Shown piece by piece: positions 18,337 through 26,339 of a DNA stretch of 64,000 bases. The notes below the pieces were generated by a model. The model made no database searches. It was not told where the DNA came from and worked only from the letters and a program-made list of their open reading frames with translations. Source of the DNA: Achromobacter aegrifaciens. GTDB taxonomy: Bacteria; Pseudomonadota; Gammaproteobacteria; Burkholderiales; Burkholderiaceae_B. How positions within the stretch are numbered: the stretch's first letter is position 1; each line of letters opens with the position of its first letter. Where the stretch lies: positions 1-64,000 of the forward strand of contig NZ_CADIJY010000001.1 in NCBI RefSeq assembly GCF_902859735.1, in the 5' to 3' direction. A program made the translations under genes and the position numbers.

Positions 18337-19095
18337 TCAATACCTTTTGCTGACGAAGTCGCTGATCGCTTTGGCGCCGGCGCCTACGATTTCCGCAACG
18401 TCGTTGCGTTCGAAAAGCGCATGGTCGCTCGAGTCCAGGTAGATCACGCCCATGGGATGCTGGCCTGAACGGTCCAGGACGGGCACCGCCATAGCCAAAT
18501 AGCGGCCGGGTCCAAGACGGCGGGCCTGGGCCGCGGTATACCCCCATTCAAGCACTAGTGCCGAGCGGAGTTGATCTTCCGTTCTGTGTTGGCTGGACAT
18601 CACCAGCGGTGTCTTGCTGCGGACAGCTCTGCCCGCGATGCCGGTGTGCACGGGAAAGGTTCGTCCTGCACCCTCGCCGCCAGCGCCCGCGTAGTTGATG
18701 ATCTGCTCGATTTCCTGCGGTTCATGAACGGGAGGCACGACCCGGTGGAAGGTGGTGCGCAGGTCGGTTCCACAATTGCGCTTGTCGCACCATTCGGCAA
18801 GCATGGTGTGCATGGTGGAGACCGCTGCATCGAGACCTTCGTGGACGGCGGCCGGTCCATCCATCTCGTCGTCGGCGCGTGCAGCAGCCACGCGAACCAG
18901 GGCTGCCAGAATCAGCCAGACGCTCGTGGCGGCCGTCAGACCGAACATCCAGGGTTCAAACAGCGGTTCGCGCCAGCTCTTCACCGCGGCGCTACCGGCG
19001 ACGAGGAGTGGCGGGCCATTGAACAGGACTTCTCTAGGCCACCTCTTTTGCCAGAGGCGTTTTTGCCGCACGCCGGGGAGATGATTTGTCTGCAT
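18337..19095 (-). CDS. GAF-domain protein with one membrane segment
   Basis: A 252-residue protein. It has an N-terminal basic segment, one predicted transmembrane helix (MFGLTAATSVWLILAALVRV, about residues 50-69), a linker, and a C-terminal GAF-like sensor domain (GIAGRAVRSKTPLV, YLAMAVPVLDRSG, MGVIYLDSSDHALF). No output domain (kinase, cyclase, HTH) is present. The start is ATG 19095 with AGGAGG about eleven bases upstream; further upstream codons extend into the spacer. It sits between two tRNA genes and is followed directly by a coupled small ORF. The ligand is unknown. Confidence 0.75.
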   Translation of the reverse strand: MQTNHLPGVRQKRLWQKRWPREVLFNGPPLLVAGSAAVKSWREPLFEPWMFGLTAATSVWLILAALVRVAAARADDEMDGPAAVHEGLDAAVSTMHTMLAEWCDKRNCGTDLRTTFHRVVPPVHEPQEIEQIINYAGAGGEGAGRTFPVHTGIAGRAVRSKTPLVMSSQHRTEDQLRSALVLEWGYTAAQARRLGPGRYLAMAVPVLDRSGQHPMGVIYLDSSDHALFERNDVAEIVGAGAKAISDFVSKRY

Positions 19096-19246
19096 GGGGA
19101 ACCGCGCCTCCTGAGGCCAGAACTTGGCGCGATTGTAGGCAGCGATTTCGCGGAAAGGCCGGTTTTCGGGGCTCGGGACAGCGTAAATAGGACAAAGCGC
19201 AATGGGCTGGCTTGGCCTCACGCTTTCCGTTCATGACGCAGGCAAT

Positions 19247-19282
19247 AAAAAACCCGCGCCGTCATAGCCGGAGCGGGTTTTT
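19247..19282. terminator. Terminator after tRNA-Thr
   Basis: Stem AAAACCCGC / GCGGGTTTT (19249-19257 with 19273-19281) with a 15-base loop. On the minus strand it ends in TTTTTTATT and lies 35 bases beyond the tRNA; the + strand also has a T run, so it may act both ways. Confidence 0.8.
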
Positions 19283-19316
19283 GAGATCGTCTCAGGACGG
19301 ATCTGCATCTGGAATC

Positions 19317-19392
19317 TGGTGCCGGTGAAAGGAATCGAACCCTCGACCTTCTCATTACAAGTGAGCTGCTCTACCAACTGAGCTACACCGGC
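19317..19392 (-). tRNA. tRNA-Thr (TGT)
   Basis: 76 nt on the minus strand with encoded CCA. Acceptor GCCGGTG pairs with CACCGGC, D-arm GCTCAGTTGGTAGAGC, anticodon TGT (context CTTGTAA), T-arm GGTTCGATTCC. It lies 67 bases downstream of sspB on the same strand. Confidence 0.97.
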
Positions 19393-19459
19393 GCTGCGTG
19401 CCTGGGGCACGCGAAGGGCTGCATTGTAATGAAAAAAATGCAGACCTTGCGGGGATGCC

Positions 19460-19909
19460 TTATTTGACGATGGTCAGGCGCGGACGCTTGGGTTCGTCGT
19501 CGTCTCCGCCGTCGTCGCCGGGGGCGGCGTCGGCGTCGGAGCCCTCGGGCGCGGCGGTGGCCGTCGCGCCCTGGGCGCCAGCTTCCGGCGGTTCGTAGGG
19601 CTGCACTTCGAAGCCCATGCCGGCGCCGGTTTCGCGCGCATAGATGGCGCTGACGGCGCCCACGGGAACGTAGACGTTTTCGGTCACGCCGCTGAAGCGG
19701 GCCTGGAATTCGATGAATTCGTTGCCCAGCACCAGGCGGTTGGTGGCCAGCGTGCCCACGTTCAGCGTGATCTGGCCGTCGCGCACATGGGCGACGGGCA
19801 CCATGGTGTGCTCGTCGACCTGCACGGTGATATAGGGCGTATAGCCGTTATCGGTGCACCATTCGTGCAGCGCGCGGATCAGGTATGGTTTGGTCGAAGT
19901 TTCACCCAT
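19460..19909 (-). CDS. sspB: Stringent starvation protein B, ClpXP adaptor
   Basis: A 149-residue adaptor that delivers ssrA-tagged and other substrates to ClpXP in the cytoplasm (established for SspB). The folded N-terminal domain starts STKPYLIRALHEWC and has VPVAHVRDGQITLNVG. A long acidic flexible linker (GDDGGDDDE) ends in RPRLTIVK, which matches the C-terminal ClpX-binding peptide of SspB (RPxLxxVK-like). The start is ATG 19909; a GTG directly before it is an alternative. It is 12 bases after sspA, so the two form an operon. Confidence 0.95.
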   Translation of the reverse strand: MGETSTKPYLIRALHEWCTDNGYTPYITVQVDEHTMVPVAHVRDGQITLNVGTLATNRLVLGNEFIEFQARFSGVTENVYVPVGAVSAIYARETGAGMGFEVQPYEPPEAGAQGATATAAPEGSDADAAPGDDGGDDDEPKRPRLTIVK

Positions 19910-19921
19910 CACGCAACAGCC

Positions 19922-20533
19922 TTAGCGACGCATCACTTTTTCCGAAGGCGTCAGCGCTTCGATGTAGGCCGGACGCGAGAAGATGCGTTCGGCGTACTTT
20001 TGCAGCGGAGCCGCGTTCTTGGGCAGTTCGATGCCGTAGTGGTCCAGGCGCCACAGCAGCGGAGCCACGGCCACGTCGAGCATGGAGAATTCCTCGCCCA
20101 GCATGTACTTGTTCTTCAGCAGCATGGGGGCCAGCTGGGCCAGGCGGTCGCGGATGTTCTGGCGGGCGTTGGCCAGCTTCTTTTCGTCGGGCTTGGCGCT
20201 GCGGTCTTCCAGCGTCGAGACGTGGACGAACAGTTCCTTCTCGAAGTTGTAGAGGAACAGGCGGGTGCGGGCGCGCATGACCGGGTCGGCGGGCATCAGC
20301 TGGGGATGCGGGAAGCGCTCGTCGATGTACTCGTTGATGATGTTCGACTCGTACAGGACCAGGTCGCGTTCGACCAGAATGGGCACTTGACCGTACGGGT
20401 TCATCACCGAGATGTCTTCGGGCTTGTTGTACAGGTCGATGTCGCGGATCTCGAAATCCATGCCTTTTTCGAACAACACGAAGCGGCAGCGTTGCGAAAA
20501 CGGACACGTGGTTCCGGAATAGAGCACCATCAT
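19922..20533 (-). CDS. sspA: Stringent starvation protein A, GST-fold RNA polymerase-associated protein
   Basis: A 203-residue GST-fold protein that associates with RNA polymerase and modulates transcription under stress (known for SspA). It starts MMVLYSGTTCPFSQRCRFVL with the thioredoxin-like N-terminal domain (YGQVPILVERD, YESNIINEYID) and an all-helical C-terminal domain. AAAGGA is nine bases upstream of the first of two adjacent ATGs. First gene of sspAB, downstream of the petABC terminator. Confidence 0.96.
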   Translation of the reverse strand: MMVLYSGTTCPFSQRCRFVLFEKGMDFEIRDIDLYNKPEDISVMNPYGQVPILVERDLVLYESNIINEYIDERFPHPQLMPADPVMRARTRLFLYNFEKELFVHVSTLEDRSAKPDEKKLANARQNIRDRLAQLAPMLLKNKYMLGEEFSMLDVAVAPLLWRLDHYGIELPKNAAPLQKYAERIFSRPAYIEALTPSEKVMRR

Positions 20534-20552
20534 GGCGGTAAGTCCTTTATTG

Positions 20553-20593
20553 AAAAACGAAAGGCCAGCGCCTTAATCTAGCAGGCGCTGGCC
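20553..20593 (-). terminator. Terminator of petABC, ahead of sspA
   Basis: Perfect 10-bp stem GGCCAGCGCC / GGCGCTGGCC (20563-20572 with 20584-20593) with an 11-base loop. On the minus strand it is followed by TTTCGTTTTT. Two further hairpins precede it in the petC 3' region (20605-20631 and 20637-20662). Confidence 0.82.
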
Positions 20594-20687
20594 CCAATTG
20601 CCAGGCGGGATAGGCGTACAGCCCTATCCGCTGATGCCGTCCCCATTTGCAATCGGGGACGGATAAAAACCTGGCGGGGCGTTGCGG

Positions 20688-21539
20688 TTAGCGCACGTGT
20701 TTCCAGTACGAGGCGTTGAGGCGCCAGGTAACCAGGAAGAACAGCAGCAGGAACAACATGACACCGACGCCGAGACGGACGCGGAATGTCTGGACGGGTT
20801 CGGCCATCCAGGACATGAACGCAGTCAGGTCGGCGACGTCGTTGTCGTATGTTGCGACTTGGGCCGGGTTAGCGGCCTTGAATTTGGCATCGAAGGTGGC
20901 ATGGCCGTGGTAGTTGGCTACCGGTTCGGCCTTGACCGTGGAAAAACCCTGTGCATCGTACACCGTGGTGACGCGTTCCCAGGTTTTGGGGGCGCCCGCC
21001 TTGCCTTCGACCTCGTGCATGGCGACGGTCGTGAGTTCGCGCGGACCCTGCACTTCCCAGAGCGCGTGGGGCATGCCCACCGACGGGAAGACCAGGTTGT
21101 TCCAGCCCGTGGGACGCGCCGTGTCGCGGTAGAAGGTGCGCAGGTAGGTGTAGATGTAGTCGGCGCCCGAGGGGCCGGCGTTCACGGATTTGGCGCGCGC
21201 GATCACGGACAAGTCCGGGGGCGTCGTGCCGAACCACTGCTTGGCGTCCTTCGGGGTCATGGCGACGTTCATCATGTCGCCGACCTTTTCGCCGGTGAAC
21301 AGCAGGCTTTCCTTGATCTGCTGGTCGGTCAGCCCGATGTCCTTGAGCTTGTTGTAGCGCATCGAGGACGCGCTATGGCAGTTCAGGCAGTAGTTGACGA
21401 ACAGCTTGGCTCCGTTCTGCAGCGACGACATGTCGTTGACGCGGTACGGGGCCTTGTCCAGGGGGTAGCCGCCTCCGGCGGCAAGGGTGGCGGTACACGT
21501 GAGCATCAAGGCCACGGCACCAATCAGCTTCTTGATCAT
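20688..21539 (-). CDS. petC: Ubiquinol-cytochrome c reductase, cytochrome c1
   Basis: A 283-residue cytochrome c1 of the respiratory bc1 complex. Signal peptide (MIKKLIGAVALMLTCTATLA), haem-binding CLNCH, an axial-ligand Met region (PKDAKQWFGTTPPDLS and later VGMPHALWEVQG), and a C-terminal membrane anchor (RLGVGVMLFLLLFFLVTW). The start is ATG 21539; the 91-codon extension upstream overlaps petB in another frame and is rejected. It receives electrons from the Rieske protein and passes them to soluble cytochrome c. Third gene of petABC, 23 bases after petB. Confidence 0.97.
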   Translation of the reverse strand: MIKKLIGAVALMLTCTATLAAGGGYPLDKAPYRVNDMSSLQNGAKLFVNYCLNCHSASSMRYNKLKDIGLTDQQIKESLLFTGEKVGDMMNVAMTPKDAKQWFGTTPPDLSVIARAKSVNAGPSGADYIYTYLRTFYRDTARPTGWNNLVFPSVGMPHALWEVQGPRELTTVAMHEVEGKAGAPKTWERVTTVYDAQGFSTVKAEPVANYHGHATFDAKFKAANPAQVATYDNDVADLTAFMSWMAEPVQTFRVRLGVGVMLFLLLFFLVTWRLNASYWKHVR

Positions 21540-21562
21540 GGTTAATCCGTTATCTGGTGGGC

Positions 21563-22951
21563 TCAGTGGGCGTGGAACGTGACGCGGTCGGGCACCTTCT
21601 TGAAAGTGCCCAGGCGGCTCCATACCGGCATCAGGAAGAAGAATGCCAGGTACAGCAGCGTGCCGATTTGCGACGTGATGTTCAACGGCGGACTGGGCGG
21701 CTGCGTACCGATGTAGCCGAGCACCAGGAAGTTGACCATGAAGATGCCGTAGATCCACTTGTGCCAGGTCGGGCGGTAGCGGATCGACTTGACCGGGGAA
21801 TGGTCCAGCCACGGCAGGAAGAACAGGATGACGACCGTGCCGCCCATGGCGACCACGCCCCAGAACTTGGCGTCGATCACGCGCAGCAGCACGGCCACGA
21901 CGATCAGGATGCCGGGGACGGCGATACGCATGAAGCCCTTCAGGTTGCTCTTGACGAGCAGCGCGATGGCGCCCAGCACGGAAGCGCCCGCCAGCACCCA
22001 GGTGAACTCGTCGGTGGTGGCGCGCAGCATCGAGTAGAACGGCGTGAAGTACCAGACCGGCGCGATGTGCGGAGGCGTCTTCAGCGAGTCAGCAGGGATG
22101 AAGTTGTTGAACTCGAGGAAGTAGCCGCCCATTTCCGGCGCGAAGAACACGATGAACGCGAACACGAGCAGGAAGCCGGCCACGCCCATCAGGTCGTGGA
22201 CCGAGTAGAACGGGTGGAACGGGATGCCGTCCTTCGGGCGGCCGTACTTGTCCTTCGGGCCTTGCTTGATCTCGATGCCGTCCGGGTTGTTCGAGCCGAC
22301 TTCGTGCAGCGCCACCAGGTGGGCCGCGACCAGGCCCACCAGCACCAGCGGGATGGCGATGACGTGGAAGGCGAAGAAGCGGTTCAGCGTGGCATCCGAC
22401 ACGACGTAGTCGCCGCGGATCCAGATGGACAGCTCAGGGCCGATGAAGGGAATGGCCGCGAACAGGTTCACGATCACCTGCGCGCCCCAGTAGGACATCT
22501 GGCCCCAGGGCAGCAGATAGCCGAAGAAGGCTTCCGCCATCAGACAGAGGAAGATCGCGACGCCGAAGATCCACACGAGTTCACGCGGCTTGCGGTAGGA
22601 ACCGTAAAGCAGCCCGCGCAGCATGTGCAGGTACACGACGACGAAGAACATCGACGCGCCGGTGGAGTGCATGTAGCGCACCAGCCAGCCCCACGGGACT
22701 TCGCGCATGATGTATTCGACGGACTGGAACGCGCGTTCGGCGTCCGGCTTGTAGTGCATGACCAGGAAGATGCCGGTCACGATCTGCAGCACCAGCACCA
22801 GCAGGGCCAGTGAGCCAAAGAAGTACCAGAAGTTGAAGTTCTTCGGTGCGTAGTACTCGGACAGATGGGCTTTCCAGGTGGAGGTCACCGGGAAGCGCCG
22901 GTCCAGCCAGCCCAACAGGCCTGTCGTCTCGACGGTTTTCTCGCCAGCCAT
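21563..22951 (-). CDS. petB: Ubiquinol-cytochrome c reductase, cytochrome b
   Basis: A 462-residue cytochrome b with the full set of eight helices. Haem-ligand His residues lie in helices B and D (VRYMHSTGASMFF, MLRGLLYGSYR; AFHVIAIPLVLVG, AAHLVALHEVG), the PEWY-equivalent Qo loop reads PVWYFTPFY, and the start GWLDRRFPVTSTWKAHLSEY is typical of proteobacteria. It forms the quinol oxidation and reduction sites of complex III in the inner membrane. It lies 74 bases after petA. Confidence 0.97.
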   Translation of the reverse strand: MAGEKTVETTGLLGWLDRRFPVTSTWKAHLSEYYAPKNFNFWYFFGSLALLVLVLQIVTGIFLVMHYKPDAERAFQSVEYIMREVPWGWLVRYMHSTGASMFFVVVYLHMLRGLLYGSYRKPRELVWIFGVAIFLCLMAEAFFGYLLPWGQMSYWGAQVIVNLFAAIPFIGPELSIWIRGDYVVSDATLNRFFAFHVIAIPLVLVGLVAAHLVALHEVGSNNPDGIEIKQGPKDKYGRPKDGIPFHPFYSVHDLMGVAGFLLVFAFIVFFAPEMGGYFLEFNNFIPADSLKTPPHIAPVWYFTPFYSMLRATTDEFTWVLAGASVLGAIALLVKSNLKGFMRIAVPGILIVVAVLLRVIDAKFWGVVAMGGTVVILFFLPWLDHSPVKSIRYRPTWHKWIYGIFMVNFLVLGYIGTQPPSPPLNITSQIGTLLYLAFFFLMPVWSRLGTFKKVPDRVTFHAH

Positions 22952-23025
22952 GTAACGGCTCCTTCTCTAATACGTGGCGTATTTGTTTTACTTACGTAAT
23001 TCGGGAAAAAAGCGCGACGCGCGCG

Positions 23026-23661
23026 TCAGGCCTTGTTGTCTTCATCGACGCCCACGATGATGCGGGTGTCGGTGAGATATTGGTACGGCGGGACTTCGAG
23101 GTTGTCGGGAGCGGGCTTGTTCTTGTAGACACGGCCGGCCAGATCGAACGTGGAGCCGTGGCAAGGACAGAGGAATCCGCCCTGCCAGTCGGCGCCCAGA
23201 CTGCCGCCTTTCTCGAAGTGGGACGTGGGCGAGCAGCCGAGGTGGGTACAGATGCCGACGCAGACGAAGAGCTCGGGCTTGCGCGAGCGGCCTTCGTTTT
23301 CGGCGTATTTGGGCGTGAAGCCGGGGCGCTTGGAATCAGGATCGGCCAGCAAGGCGTCCTGGGTCTTGAGACCAGCGAGTTGTTCAGGCGACCGGTGGAT
23401 GATCCAGACCGGTTTTCCGCGCCATTCAACCGTCTTCATGGTGCCGACGGGAATGTCGCCGACGTCCACTTCAACGGGAGCCCCGGCAGCGCGGGCCTTT
23501 TCGGAGGGAGAAAACGTGCTCACAAGCGGCACTGCCGTTGCGACACCTGCTACGCCACCCACAGCACAGGCGGTGGTAACCCAGAAACGTCGCGAAGGAT
23601 CAGGTGGCAGGTTGGGATCAACCGCACCGTCATCATCGTGCACCAGCGTATCCTGACTCAT
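23026..23661 (-). CDS. petA: Ubiquinol-cytochrome c reductase, Rieske iron-sulfur subunit
   Basis: A 211-residue Rieske protein. A twin-arginine motif (SRRFWVTTACAVGG) heads the membrane anchor, indicating export by the Tat system, which is also encoded in this window. The [2Fe-2S] ligands are in CTHLGC and CPCHGS. It oxidises quinol in complex III and reduces cytochrome c1. First gene of petABC. Confidence 0.97.
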   Translation of the reverse strand: MSQDTLVHDDDGAVDPNLPPDPSRRFWVTTACAVGGVAGVATAVPLVSTFSPSEKARAAGAPVEVDVGDIPVGTMKTVEWRGKPVWIIHRSPEQLAGLKTQDALLADPDSKRPGFTPKYAENEGRSRKPELFVCVGICTHLGCSPTSHFEKGGSLGADWQGGFLCPCHGSTFDLAGRVYKNKPAPDNLEVPPYQYLTDTRIIVGVDEDNKA

Positions 23662-23730
23662 CTTCCTATCCTTGTTGATGCGCCCGCTCTACGAGTAGCA
23701 TCACTTCTGCGGCATCGGGTTCGCGGGAAT

Positions 23731-23758
23731 TTGTAACAACATAGCAACCGCGTATTAT
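23731..23758 (+). promoter_or_regulatory. Candidate mscL promoter
   Basis: TTGTAA (23731-23736), a 16-base spacer and TATTAT (23753-23758), 44 bases upstream of the mscL ATG. It overlaps a TATAAT on the other strand. Confidence 0.5.
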
Positions 23759-23759
23759 A
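23754..23759 (-). promoter_or_regulatory. -10 box candidate for petABC
   Basis: Minus-strand TATAAT, 93 bases upstream of the petA ATG; a matching -35 hexamer is not evident. It shares bases with the mscL -10 element on the + strand. Confidence 0.4.
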
Positions 23760-23801
23760 GCGCCAGCCCACTCACGGGCGTATCACGAAGGGAGTGCTTT
23801 T

Positions 23802-24248
23802 ATGAGCAAAGCGACTGGTTTCGTCAAAGAATTCCGAGATTTCGCTGTCAAAGGCAACGCAGTGGACCTGGCGGTCGGTGTCATCATCGGCGCGGCGTTC
23901 GGCAAGATCGTCGATTCGCTGGTCAAGGACATCGTCATGCCGTTGGTCAACTTCATCCTCGGAGGCTCGGTCGATTTTTCGAACAAGTTCCTGGTTCTGT
24001 CGATGCCGGCCGGCTACAACGGCCCCATGACCTACGCCGACCTGACCAAGGCTGGCGCCAACGTTTTTGCGTGGGGTAACTTCGTCACGATCATCATCAA
24101 CTTCGTGTTGCTGGCGTTCGTGATCTTCTGGATGGTCAAGGCCATCTACAAGGCCCGCACCAAGGCCGAGGAAGCGCCGGCGCCCGCTGCGACGCCCGAA
24201 GACGTGGCGCTGCTGCGCGAAATCCGCGATCTGCTCAAAAAGCCCTGA
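23802..24248 (+). CDS. mscL: Large-conductance mechanosensitive channel
   Basis: A 148-residue MscL. N-terminal amphipathic [15 protein letters not shown]1 [21 protein letters not shown] with the gate glycines, a periplasmic loop, TM2 [19 protein letters not shown] and a charged C-terminal bundle ([15 protein letters not shown]). The homopentamer in the inner membrane releases solutes on hypo-osmotic shock. AAGGGAG is seven bases upstream of the ATG. Divergent from petABC. Confidence 0.97.
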   Translation: MSKATGFVKEFRDFAVKGNAVDLAVGVIIGAAFGKIVDSLVKDIVMPLVNFILGGSVDFSNKFLVLSMPAGYNGPMTYADLTKAGANVFAWGNFVTIIINFVLLAFVIFWMVKAIYKARTKAEEAPAPAATPEDVALLREIRDLLKKP

Positions 24249-24365
24249 TCCGATGCTGCCGCAGGCCCGGAATCCACGCAGACGCGGATCCGGGCGGCGG
24301 CTGGCGGACGTTCCCGCCGGCGCACGCCGGCCCCCGCTGAACGATCCGCTGCCTGTTTTCTTCCC

Positions 24366-25133
24366 CTAGTCCCGTTCCGCAGCCATTTGCCGTTCGACGC
24401 GCCGAGCGAACATGGCGAAGCTTGCGCGCACGATGCTGGGCTTGAGCAGGAAGTCGTGCGATTCGGCGGCCAGCGCATCGTTCACCGGTTTCACCTCGCC
24501 ATAGGCGGCGGCCGCCTGCAGCTGATTGCGGGCGGCGCGTTCGATCAGCACCGACAGGTACAGCGCTTCCTCGATGCATGAGCCGGCCGCCAGAAAGCCA
24601 TGGTTGGCCAGCAGGATGCTGCGCTTGGCGCCCAGCGCCGCCGAGATGATCTCGCCTTCCTGGTCGGCAATGGGCAGGCCGGGCCATTCCTTCAGATGAG
24701 CACAGTCGTTGTGGAACGGCGTCGCGTCCATGTGCGCGACGACCAGCGGCTGGCCCGTCATGGACAGCGTCGATACATGGGGCGGGTGCGTGTGGATGAT
24801 GCATTGCACGTCGGGACGCTGGCGATAGACCCAGAAGTGAAAGCGCACGGCAGGGTTCGGCGTGCCGGGGCCGTCGAGCACTTCCATGTTGTCGTTGATG
24901 CGGATGACCGAGGCCGGGACGATCTCGTCGAAGGCCTGGGCCAAGGGCGTCGTCAGGAACGTGCCGTCTTCCTTGCGTACGGTGATCTGGCCCGCCAGCG
25001 TTTCCGAATGGCCTTCGCTGGCGAGAATGCGACAGCTCAGGGCCACCTTCTCTTCTTCGCTCCAGTTCCCGAAGTCGAGCTTGTTCGCGGAGCGCGCAAA
25101 GAAGGCGTCGGCATGGGCTTGTTTTTCCAGCAT
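24366..25133 (-). CDS. Class II aldolase/adducin-family protein
   Basis: A 255-residue class II aldolase/adducin domain protein (zinc-dependent fuculose-phosphate-aldolase fold). Zinc-ligand motif HTHPPH near residue 125, a further His in LLANHGFLAAG, and a G-SETLAGQITVR segment in the N-terminal part. ATG 25133 has AAGGAG five bases upstream; the ORF could start nine codons earlier, without an SD site. Divergent from an AraC regulator, its likely controller. The exact substrate is unknown; many such proteins act on sugar phosphates or as decarboxylases. Confidence 0.87.
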   Translation of the reverse strand: MLEKQAHADAFFARSANKLDFGNWSEEEKVALSCRILASEGHSETLAGQITVRKEDGTFLTTPLAQAFDEIVPASVIRINDNMEVLDGPGTPNPAVRFHFWVYRQRPDVQCIIHTHPPHVSTLSMTGQPLVVAHMDATPFHNDCAHLKEWPGLPIADQEGEIISAALGAKRSILLANHGFLAAGSCIEEALYLSVLIERAARNQLQAAAAYGEVKPVNDALAAESHDFLLKPSIVRASFAMFARRVERQMAAERD

Positions 25134-25277
25134 GGGGTCTCCTTGGGATAATGGCTCCATTACACGCCCGCCTCCGCCGCCAGCGATTGACCGATCACGA
25201 ACGAGGGTTGACTCAATGCGACAGGAAGGCCGGCGCCTTTCGGCCAGTGTTGGCCGACCCGACTGAGTGTTCCGAGC

Positions 25278-26306
25278 ATGCCACGCGCCCGCCAGACAGT
25301 GAATCCATCCGCCCGGCCCGCCTGTTCCGAGGCGGATCTGAACTTTGCGCCCCAGTTCCGCCCTTTCTATGCGCAGGAGATCGCTGGCTACGAGCGCGAA
25401 CTGGACAAGCTGGTGCTGCCGGGCGAATTCAGGGCCCTGACCGAACCGCCCAGGCTGCTATTGCAGGCCTGCAGGCTGCGCGCGGGCGGGCTGGTGGTGA
25501 GTCTGGAGTCCACGCCGATCAGCGTGCAGCACCGCGCGGAACATGCGGCCGATCTGGAGCATGCGGAGTTCCTGGCGAGCTTTGTGATTGCCGGACACGG
25601 CGTCATCGTGCAGAACGATGCGACGCTGCCGCTGGAACCCGGCGACATCATCTTCCGCACGACCGCGCTGCCATCGGAAATCCGGATGTACACCGATTCG
25701 CGCATTGTGGTGGTCAAGGGGCCGCTGTCGCGCCTGTTGGGCGCGCACAGCCTGGCGATGTCGCAGTTCACCGCGCAGCGCGGCGTGGCCGTCCTGCCCA
25801 TGGTGCAGACCGCCCATCGGTGCCTGCATCATGTGTTCTTCGACAAGGCGGAATCGAACCCGACGTCGTCGCTGTTTGCCGAACAGGCGCTGTTGGCGCT
25901 GCTGGCTTCGATCTACACCAGCCAGGCGCTGGAGAAGATACCGGGCGATGCGCGCGGGCCCGCCGATAACTGGCAGGTGCTGGCCAGCTACATCGATGCC
26001 CACATCACCGATCCGGAACTGTCGGTGCAGGCGGTGGCGGATGTGCTGCGCGTGACCACGCGCTGGGTGCACCGCTTGTTCAAGATGCGCTCGCTGCAAT
26101 ACACCAGCTACGTGCGTGAACGCCGTCTGCAGCTGGCCAGGGAAGCGCTGGAGGATCCGCGGCGTGCGCATGTCGAGGTCAAGGAGATCGCGGCCTCTTG
26201 CGGCTTTCAGCACGCGAGCCATTTCATCCGCCGCTTCCATGAACGCTTCGGCATGTCGCCGGCCTTGTACCGCAAGACTGCCAGAAGCGGCAACGGCGGC
26301 GCGTAG
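25278..26306 (+). CDS. AraC-family transcriptional regulator
   Basis: A 342-residue regulator with an N-terminal cupin-like AraC_binding_2-type half (LASFVIAGHGVIVQNDATLP, LEPGDIIFRTT) and a C-terminal AraC HTH pair (LSVQAVADVLRVTTRWVHRLF; VEVKEIAASCGFQHASHFIRRF, then FGMSPALYR). Divergent from the class II aldolase gene (144-base spacer) and convergent with the MFS gene. A 9-bp GC inverted repeat spans its stop codon (26295-26318), without a T run. Confidence 0.92.
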   Translation: MPRARQTVNPSARPACSEADLNFAPQFRPFYAQEIAGYERELDKLVLPGEFRALTEPPRLLLQACRLRAGGLVVSLESTPISVQHRAEHAADLEHAEFLASFVIAGHGVIVQNDATLPLEPGDIIFRTTALPSEIRMYTDSRIVVVKGPLSRLLGAHSLAMSQFTAQRGVAVLPMVQTAHRCLHHVFFDKAESNPTSSLFAEQALLALLASIYTSQALEKIPGDARGPADNWQVLASYIDAHITDPELSVQAVADVLRVTTRWVHRLFKMRSLQYTSYVRERRLQLAREALEDPRRAHVEVKEIAASCGFQHASHFIRRFHERFGMSPALYRKTARSGNGGA

Positions 26307-26339
26307 CGTCGCGCCGCCTGCTCTTGCCGTGCCTGCGCG

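Noticed and set aside
17886-19392. tRNA-bounded segment as an integrated genomic island
   Set aside because: No integrase, no transposase and no direct repeat of either tRNA 3' end within or around the segment.
24249-24365. Imperfect inverted repeats between mscL and the class II aldolase gene
   Set aside because: Stems are short or bulged (CCCGGA / TCCGGG; GCCGGCG / CGCCGGC) and lack T runs.
26295-26318. 9-bp GC inverted repeat at the AraC stop codon, considered as a terminator
   Set aside because: No T run on either strand; the stop codon lies in the loop, so it is only mentioned with the gene.
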